Below, in pieces: positions 22,648 to 31,033 of a stretch of 56,728 bases of DNA (its first letter is position 1; each line of letters starts with the position of its first letter). Source of the DNA: Oscillospiraceae bacterium (GTDB lineage Bacteria; Bacillota_A; Clostridia; Oscillospirales; Oscillospiraceae); the NCBI GenBank assembly GCA_017537045.1, contig JAFYLN010000078.1, positions 1 to 56,728 on the forward strand, read 5' to 3'. The notes beneath the pieces are model-generated. The model made no database searches and had not been told where the DNA came from. It worked only from the letters and a program-made list of their open reading frames with translations. The translations under genes and the position numbers were made by a program.

Positions 22648-24915
22648 ATGAGCAAACCCGCCAATCTGGTAATTGTGGAATCGCCTTCCAAGGCGAAGAC
22701 CATTGGAAAATATCTTGGCTCTGACTATATGGTCAAGGCCAGCATGGGACACCTGCGGGATCTCCCCAAATCCACCATGGGTGTGGATCTGGAAGGTGGC
22801 TTTACCCCCCGCTATATCCCTGTCAAGGGCAAGGAAGACCTGATCAAGGAACTCAAAGCCGCGGCATCCTCTGCGCAGATGGTATACCTCGCAACGGACC
22901 CTGACCGCGAGGGTGAGGCCATTTCCTGGCATTTGAAAGAGCTTCTGAACCTGCCTGACAGCAAGGCACGGCGTGTTACCTTTAACGAGATCACCCAGAG
23001 GGTGGTCAAGGAATCCATCGCGAATCCCCGTCAGATCGATTATGATCTGGTGGATGCCCAGCAGGCAAGAAGAATTCTCGACCGGATTGTGGGCTACGAA
23101 TTGTCTCCGCTGCTGTGGAAGAAAGTCCGTCGTGGCCTGTCTGCCGGCCGTGTCCAGTCTGTTGCCACCCGGCTGGTGGTAGACCGCGAGAATGAGATCC
23201 GTGCATTCGAACCCAAGGAGTACTGGTCTCTGGATGTGAAGCTGAATCTAACGGAGAAGCCCGGTTCCTTTGTTGCCCGTTACTGGGGCGAGGATAAGAA
23301 GCGGGAACTGGAAAACGAACAGCAGACGCAGGCAGTTATTGACGATATCACCGGTAAGACCTTTACCGTTACCAATGTAAAAAAAGCGGAAAAGAAGCGC
23401 TCCGCAGCGCCTCCTTTTACCACCTCCACCCTGCAGCAGGAAGCATCCCGCAAACTGGGCTTTACCCCCAAGAAAACCATGATGGTGGCCCAGCAGCTGT
23501 ATGAGGGCGTGGATGTATCCGGCGAAGGTACGCTGGGTCTGATTACCTATATGCGTACGGATTCCCTGCGTCTTTCCGATGAAGCCATGGCCGCTGCGGC
23601 CAAGTTTATCGAGTGGCGCTACGGTAAGGAATATTACTACGGTAAATTCCATGTATTCAAGACCAAGTCCGGTGCACAGGATGCCCACGAGGCCATCCGT
23701 CCCACCCATGTGGAGCTGGATCCCGACCGCATCCGTGACTCCCTGACACCTGACCAGTACCGCCTGTACAAGCTGATCTGGAGCCGCTTTCTCGCATCGC
23801 AGATGGCAAATGCCATTTTTGATACGGTGTCCATCGACACAGAATGTGCCGGCCATACCTTCCGCAGCTCCCATCAGAGTATGCGTTTTGCAGGCTTTAT
23901 TGCAGTTTATGAGGAAGGCCGCGATGATGACGGAGAAGCCGTCGGCTCACCCTTGCCTGATTTGACCGCAGGGGACAAGGCTTCTTGTGAGAAGATCGAC
24001 AAGGAACAGCATTTCACCCAGCCTCCCGCCCGCTATACGGAAGCAACCCTGGTCAAGGCCATGGAGGAAAAGGGCGTCGGCCGCCCCTCTACCTATGCAG
24101 CTACGGTTTCCGTTATTCAGGATCGTGAGTATGTGACCAAGCAGGACAAGCGTCTGATGCCCACCGCTTTGGGTGAGATCGTCACGGGCCTGATGATGGA
24201 GCGTTTTAACGACATCATTGATATTGAATTCACCGCCAACATGGAAAACAAGCTGGACGCGGTGGAAGAGGGCAAGCAGAACTGGAAAGAACTGCTTTCC
24301 GATTTCTACGGCGGCTTCAAGCAGGAACTGCAGGATGCGGAAACGGCTATGGAAGGTGTGCGCCTGAAGGTGCCCGAGGAAGAAACCGATGAGGTTTGCG
24401 AAGTATGCGGCCGTAAAATGGTCATTAAGATGGGCCGCTTCGGTAAATTCCTTGCCTGCCCCGGTTTCCCGGAGTGCAAAAATGCAAAGCCCCTCGTAGA
24501 ACGGATGCCCGGCCGCTGTCCTAAGTGCGGAAACGGCATGCTGAAGAAAAAATCCAAGCGCGGCTATGCTTACTATGCCTGCGAAACCGGTGCAGAATGC
24601 GGCTTTATGAGCTGGGATGTGCCTACGGCGGAGGATTGCCCCAAGTGCGGACAGACTCTGTTCAAAAAATCCGGCCGGGGCCGTATGAAGCCGTTCTGCA
24701 TCAACGAAAACTGCGAAGACTTCCTGCCGGAAGAAAAGCGCGGTTATTATAAGAAGAAAGCTGCTGCAGAGGAAACCGGGGGAGAACCTGCCGGTGAACC
24801 CGCAGCAGAAAAGAAACCTGCCAGGAAGACTGCTAAAAAGGCAACCTCAAAGAAGACGGCTAAGAAAACCACTGCAAAGAAGCCTGCTGCAAAGAAAAAG
24901 GAGACGCGCAAATGA
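22648..24915 (+). CDS. topA: DNA topoisomerase I with a lysine-rich tail
   Basis: This type IA topoisomerase relaxes negative supercoils. The 755-residue protein begins with a Toprim domain (VIVESPSKAKTIGKYLG, LATDPDREGEAISWHL). The catalytic Tyr301 lies in GLITYMRTDS. The C-terminus has zinc-ribbon modules (CEVCGRKM...CPGFPEC, CPKCGNGM...CETGAEC, CPKCGQTL...CINENC). After residue 710 comes a low-complexity tail made almost only of Lys, Ala, Thr and Arg, similar to histone H1-like tails. The ATG at 22648 was chosen because GGAG lies 8 bases before it; an in-frame ATG at 22627 has a poorer site. The stop overlaps trmFO (ATGA). Confidence 0.95.
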   Translation: MSKPANLVIVESPSKAKTIGKYLGSDYMVKASMGHLRDLPKSTMGVDLEGGFTPRYIPVKGKEDLIKELKAAASSAQMVYLATDPDREGEAISWHLKELLNLPDSKARRVTFNEITQRVVKESIANPRQIDYDLVDAQQARRILDRIVGYELSPLLWKKVRRGLSAGRVQSVATRLVVDRENEIRAFEPKEYWSLDVKLNLTEKPGSFVARYWGEDKKRELENEQQTQAVIDDITGKTFTVTNVKKAEKKRSAAPPFTTSTLQQEASRKLGFTPKKTMMVAQQLYEGVDVSGEGTLGLITYMRTDSLRLSDEAMAAAAKFIEWRYGKEYYYGKFHVFKTKSGAQDAHEAIRPTHVELDPDRIRDSLTPDQYRLYKLIWSRFLASQMANAIFDTVSIDTECAGHTFRSSHQSMRFAGFIAVYEEGRDDDGEAVGSPLPDLTAGDKASCEKIDKEQHFTQPPARYTEATLVKAMEEKGVGRPSTYAATVSVIQDREYVTKQDKRLMPTALGEIVTGLMMERFNDIIDIEFTANMENKLDAVEEGKQNWKELLSDFYGGFKQELQDAETAMEGVRLKVPEEETDEVCEVCGRKMVIKMGRFGKFLACPGFPECKNAKPLVERMPGRCPKCGNGMLKKKSKRGYAYYACETGAECGFMSWDVPTAEDCPKCGQTLFKKSGRGRMKPFCINENCEDFLPEEKRGYYKKKAAAEETGGEPAGEPAAEKKPARKTAKKATSKKTAKKTTAKKPAAKKKETRK

Positions 24916-26216
24916 AAGTAAAAGTGATCGGCGCCGGCCTCGCGGGCAGCGAAGCTGCATGGCAGCTGGCAGAGCGCGGCATTGAAGTGGAGCTTTATGA
25001 GATGCGCCCTGTGAAGAAAAGCCCTGCGCACCATACGGAGAACTTTGCGGAACTGGTCTGCTCCAATTCCCTGCGCGGTGACCGTCTGGAAAATGCGGTG
25101 GGACTTCTGAAAGAGGAGCTGCGCCGCTGTGGCAGCATCATCATGGAGTGTGCAGAAGCAACCCGCGTAGAAGCAGGCGGATGCCTTGCCGTTGACCGTG
25201 CAGGCTTTTCTGCCATGGTTACGGAAAAGATCAGGAACCATCCCAATATTACTGTCATCACCGAAGAGGTGACGCAAATTCCTGAAGAGCCGGTCATCAT
25301 CGCATCCGGCCCACTGACCTCCGATGCCCTCAGCGATGCCATCGGAGCCTATTTCGGTCAGACTGACTACCTGCACTTTTTCGATGCGGCAGCACCTCTG
25401 GTCACTGCCGAGTCCATCGATATGGAAAAGGCGTGGTGGCAGTCCCGCTATGACCGTGGTACGCCGGACTATATCAACTGCGCCATGAACCGGGAAGAGT
25501 ACGAAGCATTCATGAAGGAACTGGTTTCCGCCGAGGAAGCGGAAGTCCATGGCTTCGAGGATAAGAACGTCTTTGAAGGCTGCATGCCCGTGGAGGTCAT
25601 GGCACGCCGCGGTTTCGAAACCCTGCGTTTCGGCCCGCTGAAGCCTGTGGGACTGACGGATCCTGCTACCGGCAGAGAACCTTACGCCGTTGTACAGCTG
25701 CGGCAGGACAATGCGGAAAAAACGGTGTTTAATCTGGTGGGCTTCCAGACCCATCTGAAATTCGGCGAGCAGAAGCGCGTGTTCTCCATGATCCCCGCGC
25801 TGAAAAACGCAGAATTCGTCCGTTATGGCGTGATGCACCGCAATACCTTCCTGCAAAGCCCCAAGCTGCTGGATAAGTACTATGCTGACCGCCGCAACCC
25901 TCTGGTTGCCTTTGCCGGACAGATGACCGGCGTGGAAGGCTATGTGGAATCCACTGCCTCCGGTTACCTTGCAGCAGTTGCCATGGCCGCCAAGGTGCAG
26001 GGCAGGGAACTGCCTGAGTTCCCCAAGACCACCGCCATCGGCGCACTTGGCCTGTATGTCAGTGATGAATCCATTCTTAACTTCCAGCCTATGAATGTGA
26101 ATTTCAGTATCATCGCGCCGCTGGAAAAGCGGATCAAAAAGAAAGCAGAAAAAAATCTGGCAATCGCAAACCGGTCTCTGGAAGTGATTGATGCGCTGGT
26201 TGCCAAGGGTATTTAA
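24912..26216 (+). CDS. trmFO: Folate-dependent tRNA (uracil-54-C5) methyltransferase TrmFO
   Basis: TrmFO makes ribothymidine at position 54 of tRNA, using FAD and methylene-tetrahydrofolate. The 434-residue protein has the FAD-binding GAGLAGSEAAWQLAERG at residues 7-23, ELVCSNSLRGD, CLAVDRAGFS, IASGPLTSDAL, the FDAAAPLV segment, NCAMNREEYEAF, FEGCMPVEVMARRG and GQMTGVEGYVES. All are family hallmarks and the length is typical. It overlaps topA by 4 bases. The order topA-trmFO is conserved in Firmicutes, although the usual followers xerC, hslVU and codY are absent and plsX comes next. Confidence 0.96.
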   Translation: MKVKVIGAGLAGSEAAWQLAERGIEVELYEMRPVKKSPAHHTENFAELVCSNSLRGDRLENAVGLLKEELRRCGSIIMECAEATRVEAGGCLAVDRAGFSAMVTEKIRNHPNITVITEEVTQIPEEPVIIASGPLTSDALSDAIGAYFGQTDYLHFFDAAAPLVTAESIDMEKAWWQSRYDRGTPDYINCAMNREEYEAFMKELVSAEEAEVHGFEDKNVFEGCMPVEVMARRGFETLRFGPLKPVGLTDPATGREPYAVVQLRQDNAEKTVFNLVGFQTHLKFGEQKRVFSMIPALKNAEFVRYGVMHRNTFLQSPKLLDKYYADRRNPLVAFAGQMTGVEGYVESTASGYLAAVAMAAKVQGRELPEFPKTTAIGALGLYVSDESILNFQPMNVNFSIIAPLEKRIKKKAEKNLAIANRSLEVIDALVAKGI

Positions 26217-26234
26217 GAGAAAGAGGTGTGGCAA

Positions 26235-27266
26235 GTGAAGATCATTCTCGATGCAATGGGCGGCGATCATGCGCCGGAAGCACCCGTGCTGGGTGCCATT
26301 GATGCGGCCAAGACCTTCGGCACCCAGATCACACTGGTCGGCCGCGGTGAAGCAATCCTTGATGTGATGCGTAAGGCCGGCATTGAAAATCTGCCTGAGG
26401 GCATGGAAATTGCCAACGCGGATGATGTGGTGGATATGCACGATGACCCCGGTTCCGTCATCCACAAGCGTAAGAATTCCTCCATGGTGGTCGGCCTGAG
26501 AATGCTGGCCGATGGACAGGGTGATGCATTCGTTTCTGCCGGTTCCACCGGTGCGCTGCTGACCGGTGCGACCCTGATCGTCAAGCGTGTCAAGGGCATC
26601 CGCCGTGCAGCCATGGGTCCGGCTTTCCCCAATAAGGCAGGCGGTAAGACCGTTATCTGCGACTGCGGTGCCAATGCCGAGTGCACGCCTGAATTTTTGC
26701 TCCAGTTTGGCCTGGTGGGCAGCCTGTTCGCCAAGAAAAGTCTGGGTGTTGCGAACCCCAAGGTTGGCCTTCTGAACATCGGTACCGAAGATTCCAAGGG
26801 CACACCCCTGCAGAAGGAGGCCTATGCCAAGCTGCAGAAGGCACACGATCAGGGACTGTTGAACTTTGTCGGCAACGTGGAAGCCCGTGATGTACCTCTG
26901 GGTGCGGTGGATGTGGTGGTCTGCGACGGATTTGCAGGCAATGTACTGCTCAAATCTATCGAAGGTACTGCAATGTACATGGGAAGCCTGATGAAACATA
27001 AGATATTCAAGCGAAATTTCTTCTCCAAGCTGGGCTATCTGCTGTGCAAGCCGGGTGTGGATGAAGTCATGAGCCTGCTGGACTACCGTACCATCGGTGG
27101 CACTCAGTTTCTGGGTATCAAAAAGCCCGTTATTAAGGCACACGGCTCTTCTGATGCACTGGCATTCCGCAATGCCATCCGTCAGGCAGAAGAGGCAACC
27201 AAGGCAGACTTCTGCGCCGAGTTGGAACAGGCTTTGGCCATGATTAAGGAGACTGCCAATGATTAA
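26235..27266 (+). CDS. plsX: Phosphate acyltransferase PlsX
   Basis: PlsX makes acyl-phosphate from acyl-ACP for phosphatidic acid synthesis at the membrane surface. The 343-residue protein has LDAMGGDHAPEAPVLGA at the start, VVGLRMLADGQGDAFVSAG, STGALLTGATLIVKRVKGI, CDCGANAECTPEFL, NIGTEDSKGT and CDGFAGNVLLKSIEG, all typical. The GTG at 26235 has a GAGG site 8 bases upstream and starts the conserved MKIILDAMGG. A GTG at 26226 overlaps that site and was rejected. It overlaps rnc by 8 bases. Neither fapR before it nor acpP after it is present here, unlike in Bacillus. Confidence 0.95.
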   Translation: MKIILDAMGGDHAPEAPVLGAIDAAKTFGTQITLVGRGEAILDVMRKAGIENLPEGMEIANADDVVDMHDDPGSVIHKRKNSSMVVGLRMLADGQGDAFVSAGSTGALLTGATLIVKRVKGIRRAAMGPAFPNKAGGKTVICDCGANAECTPEFLLQFGLVGSLFAKKSLGVANPKVGLLNIGTEDSKGTPLQKEAYAKLQKAHDQGLLNFVGNVEARDVPLGAVDVVVCDGFAGNVLLKSIEGTAMYMGSLMKHKIFKRNFFSKLGYLLCKPGVDEVMSLLDYRTIGGTQFLGIKKPVIKAHGSSDALAFRNAIRQAEEATKADFCAELEQALAMIKETAND

Positions 27267-27930
27267 GGATCTGGAAGCGGCGATCGGTTACCGTTTCAAG
27301 AATATCACGCTGCTGCAAAATGCACTGACCCATTCTTCTTATGCCAACGAGCACTGGCATAACAGCCTGAAAAGCAATGAACGTCTGGAATTTCTGGGCG
27401 ATTCCATTCTGGGTATGGTGGTCGCGGAGTACCTGTACAAGTCTTTTCCGGACCGGCCTGAGGGCGAGCTGACCCGCATGCGGGCAGACATGGTCTGCGA
27501 GACCACGCTGGCCTCTGTTGCGGCACGCATCGAGCTGGGCCGGCATCTGATGCTGGGCAACGGCGAAGAGCGCTTCGGCGGCAGGAGCCGGGATTCCATT
27601 CTGGCCGATGCTGTAGAGTCTGTGATTGCTGCAAGCTTTCTGGACGGTGGAATGATTGCAGCCAGAAACTTTATTGAAAAGTTCATTCTGGTTGAAGTGC
27701 CGGTGAAAAAGCTCCACAATGCCGACTATAAAACCGCTTTGCAGGAACTGGTGCAGCAGAAGAAAAACCAGACCCTGAGTTATGCACTGGTGGGTGAATC
27801 CGGACCTGACCATGACAAACACTTTGATGTGGAAGTCAGTCTCAACGGCCGCGTGATTGGCACCGGCTCCGGCAGCAGTAAAAAGCGCGCCGAGCAGATG
27901 GCTGCCAAAACCGCGCTGGAAGCAATGTAA
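27259..27930 (+). CDS. rnc: Ribonuclease III
   Basis: RNase III cuts double-stranded RNA in rRNA maturation and mRNA decay. The 223-residue protein has the signature NERLEFLGDS at residues 40-49, PEGELTRMRADMV, and the second acidic cluster DSILADAVESVIAA. A double-stranded RNA-binding domain of about 70 residues follows (DYKTALQELVQQKK ... SSKKRAEQMAAKTALEAM). The length is typical. It ends the housekeeping run at a strong terminator. In most Firmicutes smc and ftsY come directly after; here a polysaccharide locus of about 20 kb lies between. Confidence 0.96.
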   Translation: MIKDLEAAIGYRFKNITLLQNALTHSSYANEHWHNSLKSNERLEFLGDSILGMVVAEYLYKSFPDRPEGELTRMRADMVCETTLASVAARIELGRHLMLGNGEERFGGRSRDSILADAVESVIAASFLDGGMIAARNFIEKFILVEVPVKKLHNADYKTALQELVQQKKNQTLSYALVGESGPDHDKHFDVEVSLNGRVIGTGSGSSKKRAEQMAAKTALEAM

Positions 27931-27942
27931 ACACGAAAAGAG

Positions 27943-27979
27943 GCCTTTCTGCGGGATTTTACCGCAGAAAGGCTTTTTT
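27943..27979 (+). terminator. Strong intrinsic terminator after rnc
   Basis: GCCTTTCTGCGG (27943-27954) and CCGCAGAAAGGC (27962-27973) form a 12-bp stem, followed by TTTTTT. It closes the ktrB-rnc run and insulates the polysaccharide locus. Confidence 0.92.
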
Positions 27980-27992
27980 CTTGAAAATATGA

Positions 27993-28021
27993 TTGAAAAA
28001 TAACGGCTGATGTGGTATCAT
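27993..28021 (+). promoter_or_regulatory. First promoter of the polysaccharide locus
   Basis: TTGAAA (27993-27998) and TATCAT (28016-28021) are 17 bases apart, with ATGTGG before the -10. The layout and several spacer bases match the leader-RNA promoter at 2467-2495 (both have GATGTGGTA). Confidence 0.7.
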
Positions 28022-28088
28022 ATGCCAATGATAATGCGTACGTCTGCAAGTGTGCTGTTGTGGATTGTTGAATAGAAGGTATGGAAAC

Positions 28089-29456
28089 ATGAAAAAAAGA
28101 GAACAGTTCAAAGGAATCATCCGTTTCTGGGCTGCGGCGATTCTGGTTCTGCTGCAGACCGGATTTTTTGCATATGTCTGGTTTGAATGCTACGGTGATT
28201 TGGATATTCTGTTTGCAGGACGCGGAAATGTCGTCCTGATCGGTCTGCATATGCTGATGATCTACTTCTTTATGAAGGTTTTCGGCGGCCTGAAGCTTGG
28301 ACAGGACCGTGTGCGGAAAATGCTGTATTCTCAGGGACTATCCATCTTTTGCGTGAATGTGATCACATATCTCCAGTTATGCCTGATTGCAAGATGGTCC
28401 TACTTTTTAAATGTGGCACCGATGCTTTACCTGATGGCTGCAGACTTTTTACTTGCCGCCGTGTGGATTTTGGTTACAAACTGGATCTATGTAAAGCTGT
28501 ATCCGCCGAAGCGGATGATCGTGGTATATGGTGGATATAGACCGGAAAGACTGATCCGCAGATTGAATGAAAAAAAGGAGAAATACACGGTTTGCGAAGT
28601 GATCTCCTGCGAATCCGGCTGGGAGGCGGCAATCAACAAAGTGGACCGGTATGATGCAGTGCTGATTTCCAATCTCTCCTCCGATAAACGGGATGAAATG
28701 ATGAAGCATTGCTTTGACAAGAGTGTCTACTGCTACATCATGCCGGGCATTTCCGATATCATGATGATGGGTGTGGAGAAGGTTCAGATTTCCGATACGA
28801 CCATGCTGATGCTCCGCAACCAGGGGTTGTCCGCAGGGCAGCGCTGCATCAAGCGGATCTTTGATATCGTTTTGGGTCTGATTGCGTTAATTATCGCATC
28901 TCCGATCATGCTGGTCATTGCCATCGCCATCAAGGCATATGACGGCGGACCTGTGTTCTTTACGCAGACAAGACTGACGCGGGACGAAAAGATTTTCAAG
29001 ATTTATAAATTCAGAAGCATGCGGGTACAGGATGAAACGGAAAAGCGTTCCATCACCAAGAAAAATGATGACCGCATCACGCCGGTTGGCCATGTGATCC
29101 GTGATTTGCATCTGGATGAGCTGCCTCAGATTATCAATATCATCAAAGGTGATATGTCTATCGTAGGCCCCCGGCCGGAATGGACGGCTACCACCGAGGA
29201 GTACGCCCAGAACTTGCCGGAGTTCCTTTTTCGGCTGAAAGTAAAGGCGGGCTTGACCGGCTATGCACAGGTATATGGTAAGTACAATACGACACCCTAT
29301 GATAAGCTGATGCTGGATCTGACCTATATTGAAAAGTATTCTTTCTGGCTGGATATCAAGATACTGCTGATGACAATTAAGGTCTTGTTTGAAAAGGAAA
29401 ACACAGAAGGTGTCGAATCCTGGCAGACTTCCGCTGAGATCAACGAGGAGCCCTGA
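28089..29456 (+). CDS. Polyprenyl-phosphate sugar-1-phosphate transferase (initiating enzyme)
   Basis: The enzyme starts the polysaccharide repeat by moving a sugar-1-phosphate from a UDP-sugar to undecaprenyl phosphate. The 455-residue protein has four to five N-terminal membrane helices and a CoA-binding-like middle domain (MIVVYGGYRPERLIRRL). The C-terminal bacterial sugar transferase domain starts near residue 254: KRIFDIVLGLIALIIASP, KIYKFRSMR, DDRITPVGHVIRDLHLDELP and KGDMSIVGPRPEW. The ATG at 28089 fits a GAAGG site; an in-frame ATG further upstream has none. The sugar is not readable. It forms its own transcription unit, with a terminator at 29618. Confidence 0.92.
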   Translation: MKKREQFKGIIRFWAAAILVLLQTGFFAYVWFECYGDLDILFAGRGNVVLIGLHMLMIYFFMKVFGGLKLGQDRVRKMLYSQGLSIFCVNVITYLQLCLIARWSYFLNVAPMLYLMAADFLLAAVWILVTNWIYVKLYPPKRMIVVYGGYRPERLIRRLNEKKEKYTVCEVISCESGWEAAINKVDRYDAVLISNLSSDKRDEMMKHCFDKSVYCYIMPGISDIMMMGVEKVQISDTTMLMLRNQGLSAGQRCIKRIFDIVLGLIALIIASPIMLVIAIAIKAYDGGPVFFTQTRLTRDEKIFKIYKFRSMRVQDETEKRSITKKNDDRITPVGHVIRDLHLDELPQIINIIKGDMSIVGPRPEWTATTEEYAQNLPEFLFRLKVKAGLTGYAQVYGKYNTTPYDKLMLDLTYIEKYSFWLDIKILLMTIKVLFEKENTEGVESWQTSAEINEEP

Positions 29457-29539
29457 GGAACTTGAGCCATGATGCGGAAGCGCCACTGCATTCTGCGGAT
29501 ATAGATATTTCACACAAAAGGGACTCTTCTGGTGAACTT

Positions 29540-29567
29540 GTAGGGGCGGCAGGGTCACCGCCCCTAC
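29540..29567. repeat. Mini-copy of the GTAGGGGCGG repeat
   Basis: GTAGGGGCGG (29540-29549) and CCGCCCCTAC (29558-29567) form a perfect 10-bp inverted repeat. These are the same end sequences as in copies A and B, here almost back to back. It is probably a deleted copy or the minimal unit of that family. Confidence 0.7.
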
Positions 29568-29617
29568 GAATCCCATCGAAAATAATACGAAATGATAGAC
29601 TTTTTTGACAGTCTGTT

Positions 29618-29649
29618 GGGACTGCTGCATGATTGCAGCAGTCCCTTTT
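29618..29649 (+). terminator. Intrinsic terminator inside the polysaccharide locus
   Basis: GGGACTGCTGCA (29618-29629) and TGCAGCAGTCCC (29634-29645) form a 12-bp stem with a TGAT loop, followed by TTTT. It separates the initiating transferase from the rest of the locus. Confidence 0.85.
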
Positions 29650-29687
29650 GCATACCTGCGGAAGAAAGATGCAAGTTGCATATTTCA

Positions 29688-29716
29688 TTGACTTTCTACA
29701 CCATTTGTAGTAAAAT
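29688..29716 (+). promoter_or_regulatory. Second promoter of the polysaccharide locus
   Basis: TTGACT (29688-29693) and TAAAAT (29711-29716) are 17 bases apart, 74 bases before the WbuB-like gene. It probably drives the long operon to 48478. Confidence 0.75.
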
Positions 29717-29790
29717 ATATGAGACAAATTGGGGGCATATGCCCTGAAGCGCAATTTGGAGAGAAACTACGGAAAGGTGGATCATATAAA

Positions 29791-30981
29791 TTGAAGATTC
29801 TGGTGGTCTACCAGCATTATTATCCGGAACCTTTCCGCCTCCCGGATATATGCGAAACACTGGTTCAGAGAGGGCACTCTGTAACAGTTATTACCGGAAC
29901 GCCAAACTATCCGGAAGGTGAGATTTATGCGGGCTATGAAAAGGGCAAGCGGGCAGATGAGGTCATCAACGGAGTTCGGGTACACAGATGCCCCTTGATT
30001 CCGAGAAAAACCGGCGTGTTATTTCGTTTCCTGAACTATTACAGTTTTGCATGGGCTTCCACATGGTATGCCCATAACCTGAAAGAAGACTTTGATGTTG
30101 TGTTTGCGCATCAGACATCACCGGTTATGATGTCTCAGGCGGCAATTCATTGGGCAAAACGGAACGGGAAAAAATGTGTCCTGTACTGTCTGGATCAGTG
30201 GCCGGAAAGCCTGTTGGCCGGTGGCATCAAAAAGGGATCACTTATCTATAAGATCTACTTGCAAGTGTCCCGGAAAATTTACGGCAGGGCAGACGAACTG
30301 TTAGTTAGTTCCCGTGGTTTTATTTCCTACTTCGATAAGGTCTTAAAGCTGGGAAATAAACCGATCCGGCATCTTCCACAGTATGCGGAGGCGATGTTTG
30401 ATGGTATTGCGGAAAATACAGAAGAGAAACACTGCGTGGACTTCATGTTTGCAGGCAATGTTGGCGTATTGCAGTCCGTGGAGACCATTGTTGAAGCGGC
30501 AAGGCTGCTTGAAGATGAAAGTAAAATCCGCTTCCATATCGTAGGCAGCGGTATTGCATTGGATGCTTGCAAAAAACTGGCAGAGGGTCTGACAAATATC
30601 ACCTTCCACGGACGTCACGATGTTTCCGAGATGCCGCGCTTTTATGCGATGGCAGATGCCATGCTGATCACCATGAAAGATGATCCGGTGCTCTCAGCAA
30701 CGCTGCCCGGTAAAGTTCAAACCTACATGGCGGCGGGAAAGCCTGTTGTTGGAGCAATTGGTGGCGAGACGGCTTGGCTGGTGAACGAAGAAGCGCTGTG
30801 TGGTCTTTGCGGACCGGCAGAAAATGCTGAAGAACTGGCAAAAAATATCCGGCAGATTGCATCTGATGATGTATGGAGAGCACACTGCGGTGAAAACGCC
30901 CGCCGCTATTATCACGAGCATTTTGAGAAAGAGCAGTTCTTCGATGTGTTGGAAACTACCCTGCGCAGAAACTGTATATGA
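29791..30981 (+). CDS. Glycosyltransferase family 4, WbuB-like (probable L-FucNAc transferase)
   Basis: The 396-residue cytoplasmic GT-B enzyme has an N-terminal domain beginning KILVVYQHYYPEPFRLPDI with TGTPNYPEGEIYAGYE. The C-terminal domain has FAGNVGVLQSVETIVEAA, RFHIVGSG and GKVQTYMAAGKPVVGA. This pattern is that of WbuB/WcaI-like transferases, and the three genes that follow make UDP-L-FucNAc, so the sugar is probably L-FucNAc (inference from E. coli O26-type clusters). The TTG at 29791 was chosen because GGAAAGGTGG precedes it and the fold begins there. An ATG at 29719 would add 24 unrelated residues. Confidence 0.82.
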   Translation: MKILVVYQHYYPEPFRLPDICETLVQRGHSVTVITGTPNYPEGEIYAGYEKGKRADEVINGVRVHRCPLIPRKTGVLFRFLNYYSFAWASTWYAHNLKEDFDVVFAHQTSPVMMSQAAIHWAKRNGKKCVLYCLDQWPESLLAGGIKKGSLIYKIYLQVSRKIYGRADELLVSSRGFISYFDKVLKLGNKPIRHLPQYAEAMFDGIAENTEEKHCVDFMFAGNVGVLQSVETIVEAARLLEDESKIRFHIVGSGIALDACKKLAEGLTNITFHGRHDVSEMPRFYAMADAMLITMKDDPVLSATLPGKVQTYMAAGKPVVGAIGGETAWLVNEEALCGLCGPAENAEELAKNIRQIASDDVWRAHCGENARRYYHEHFEKEQFFDVLETTLRRNCI

Positions 30982-31033
30982 ATATGAATACGAAGCTTCC
31001 GCAGGCAGGAAGCTGGAAATAGGAGAAACAGAA

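Noticed and set aside
24747..27143. A very long open frame (798 codons) on the minus strand
   Set aside because: It lies fully antisense to topA, trmFO and plsX, whose protein motifs are unmistakable. Its translation is rich in His, Gln and Cys without family features and results from codon bias.
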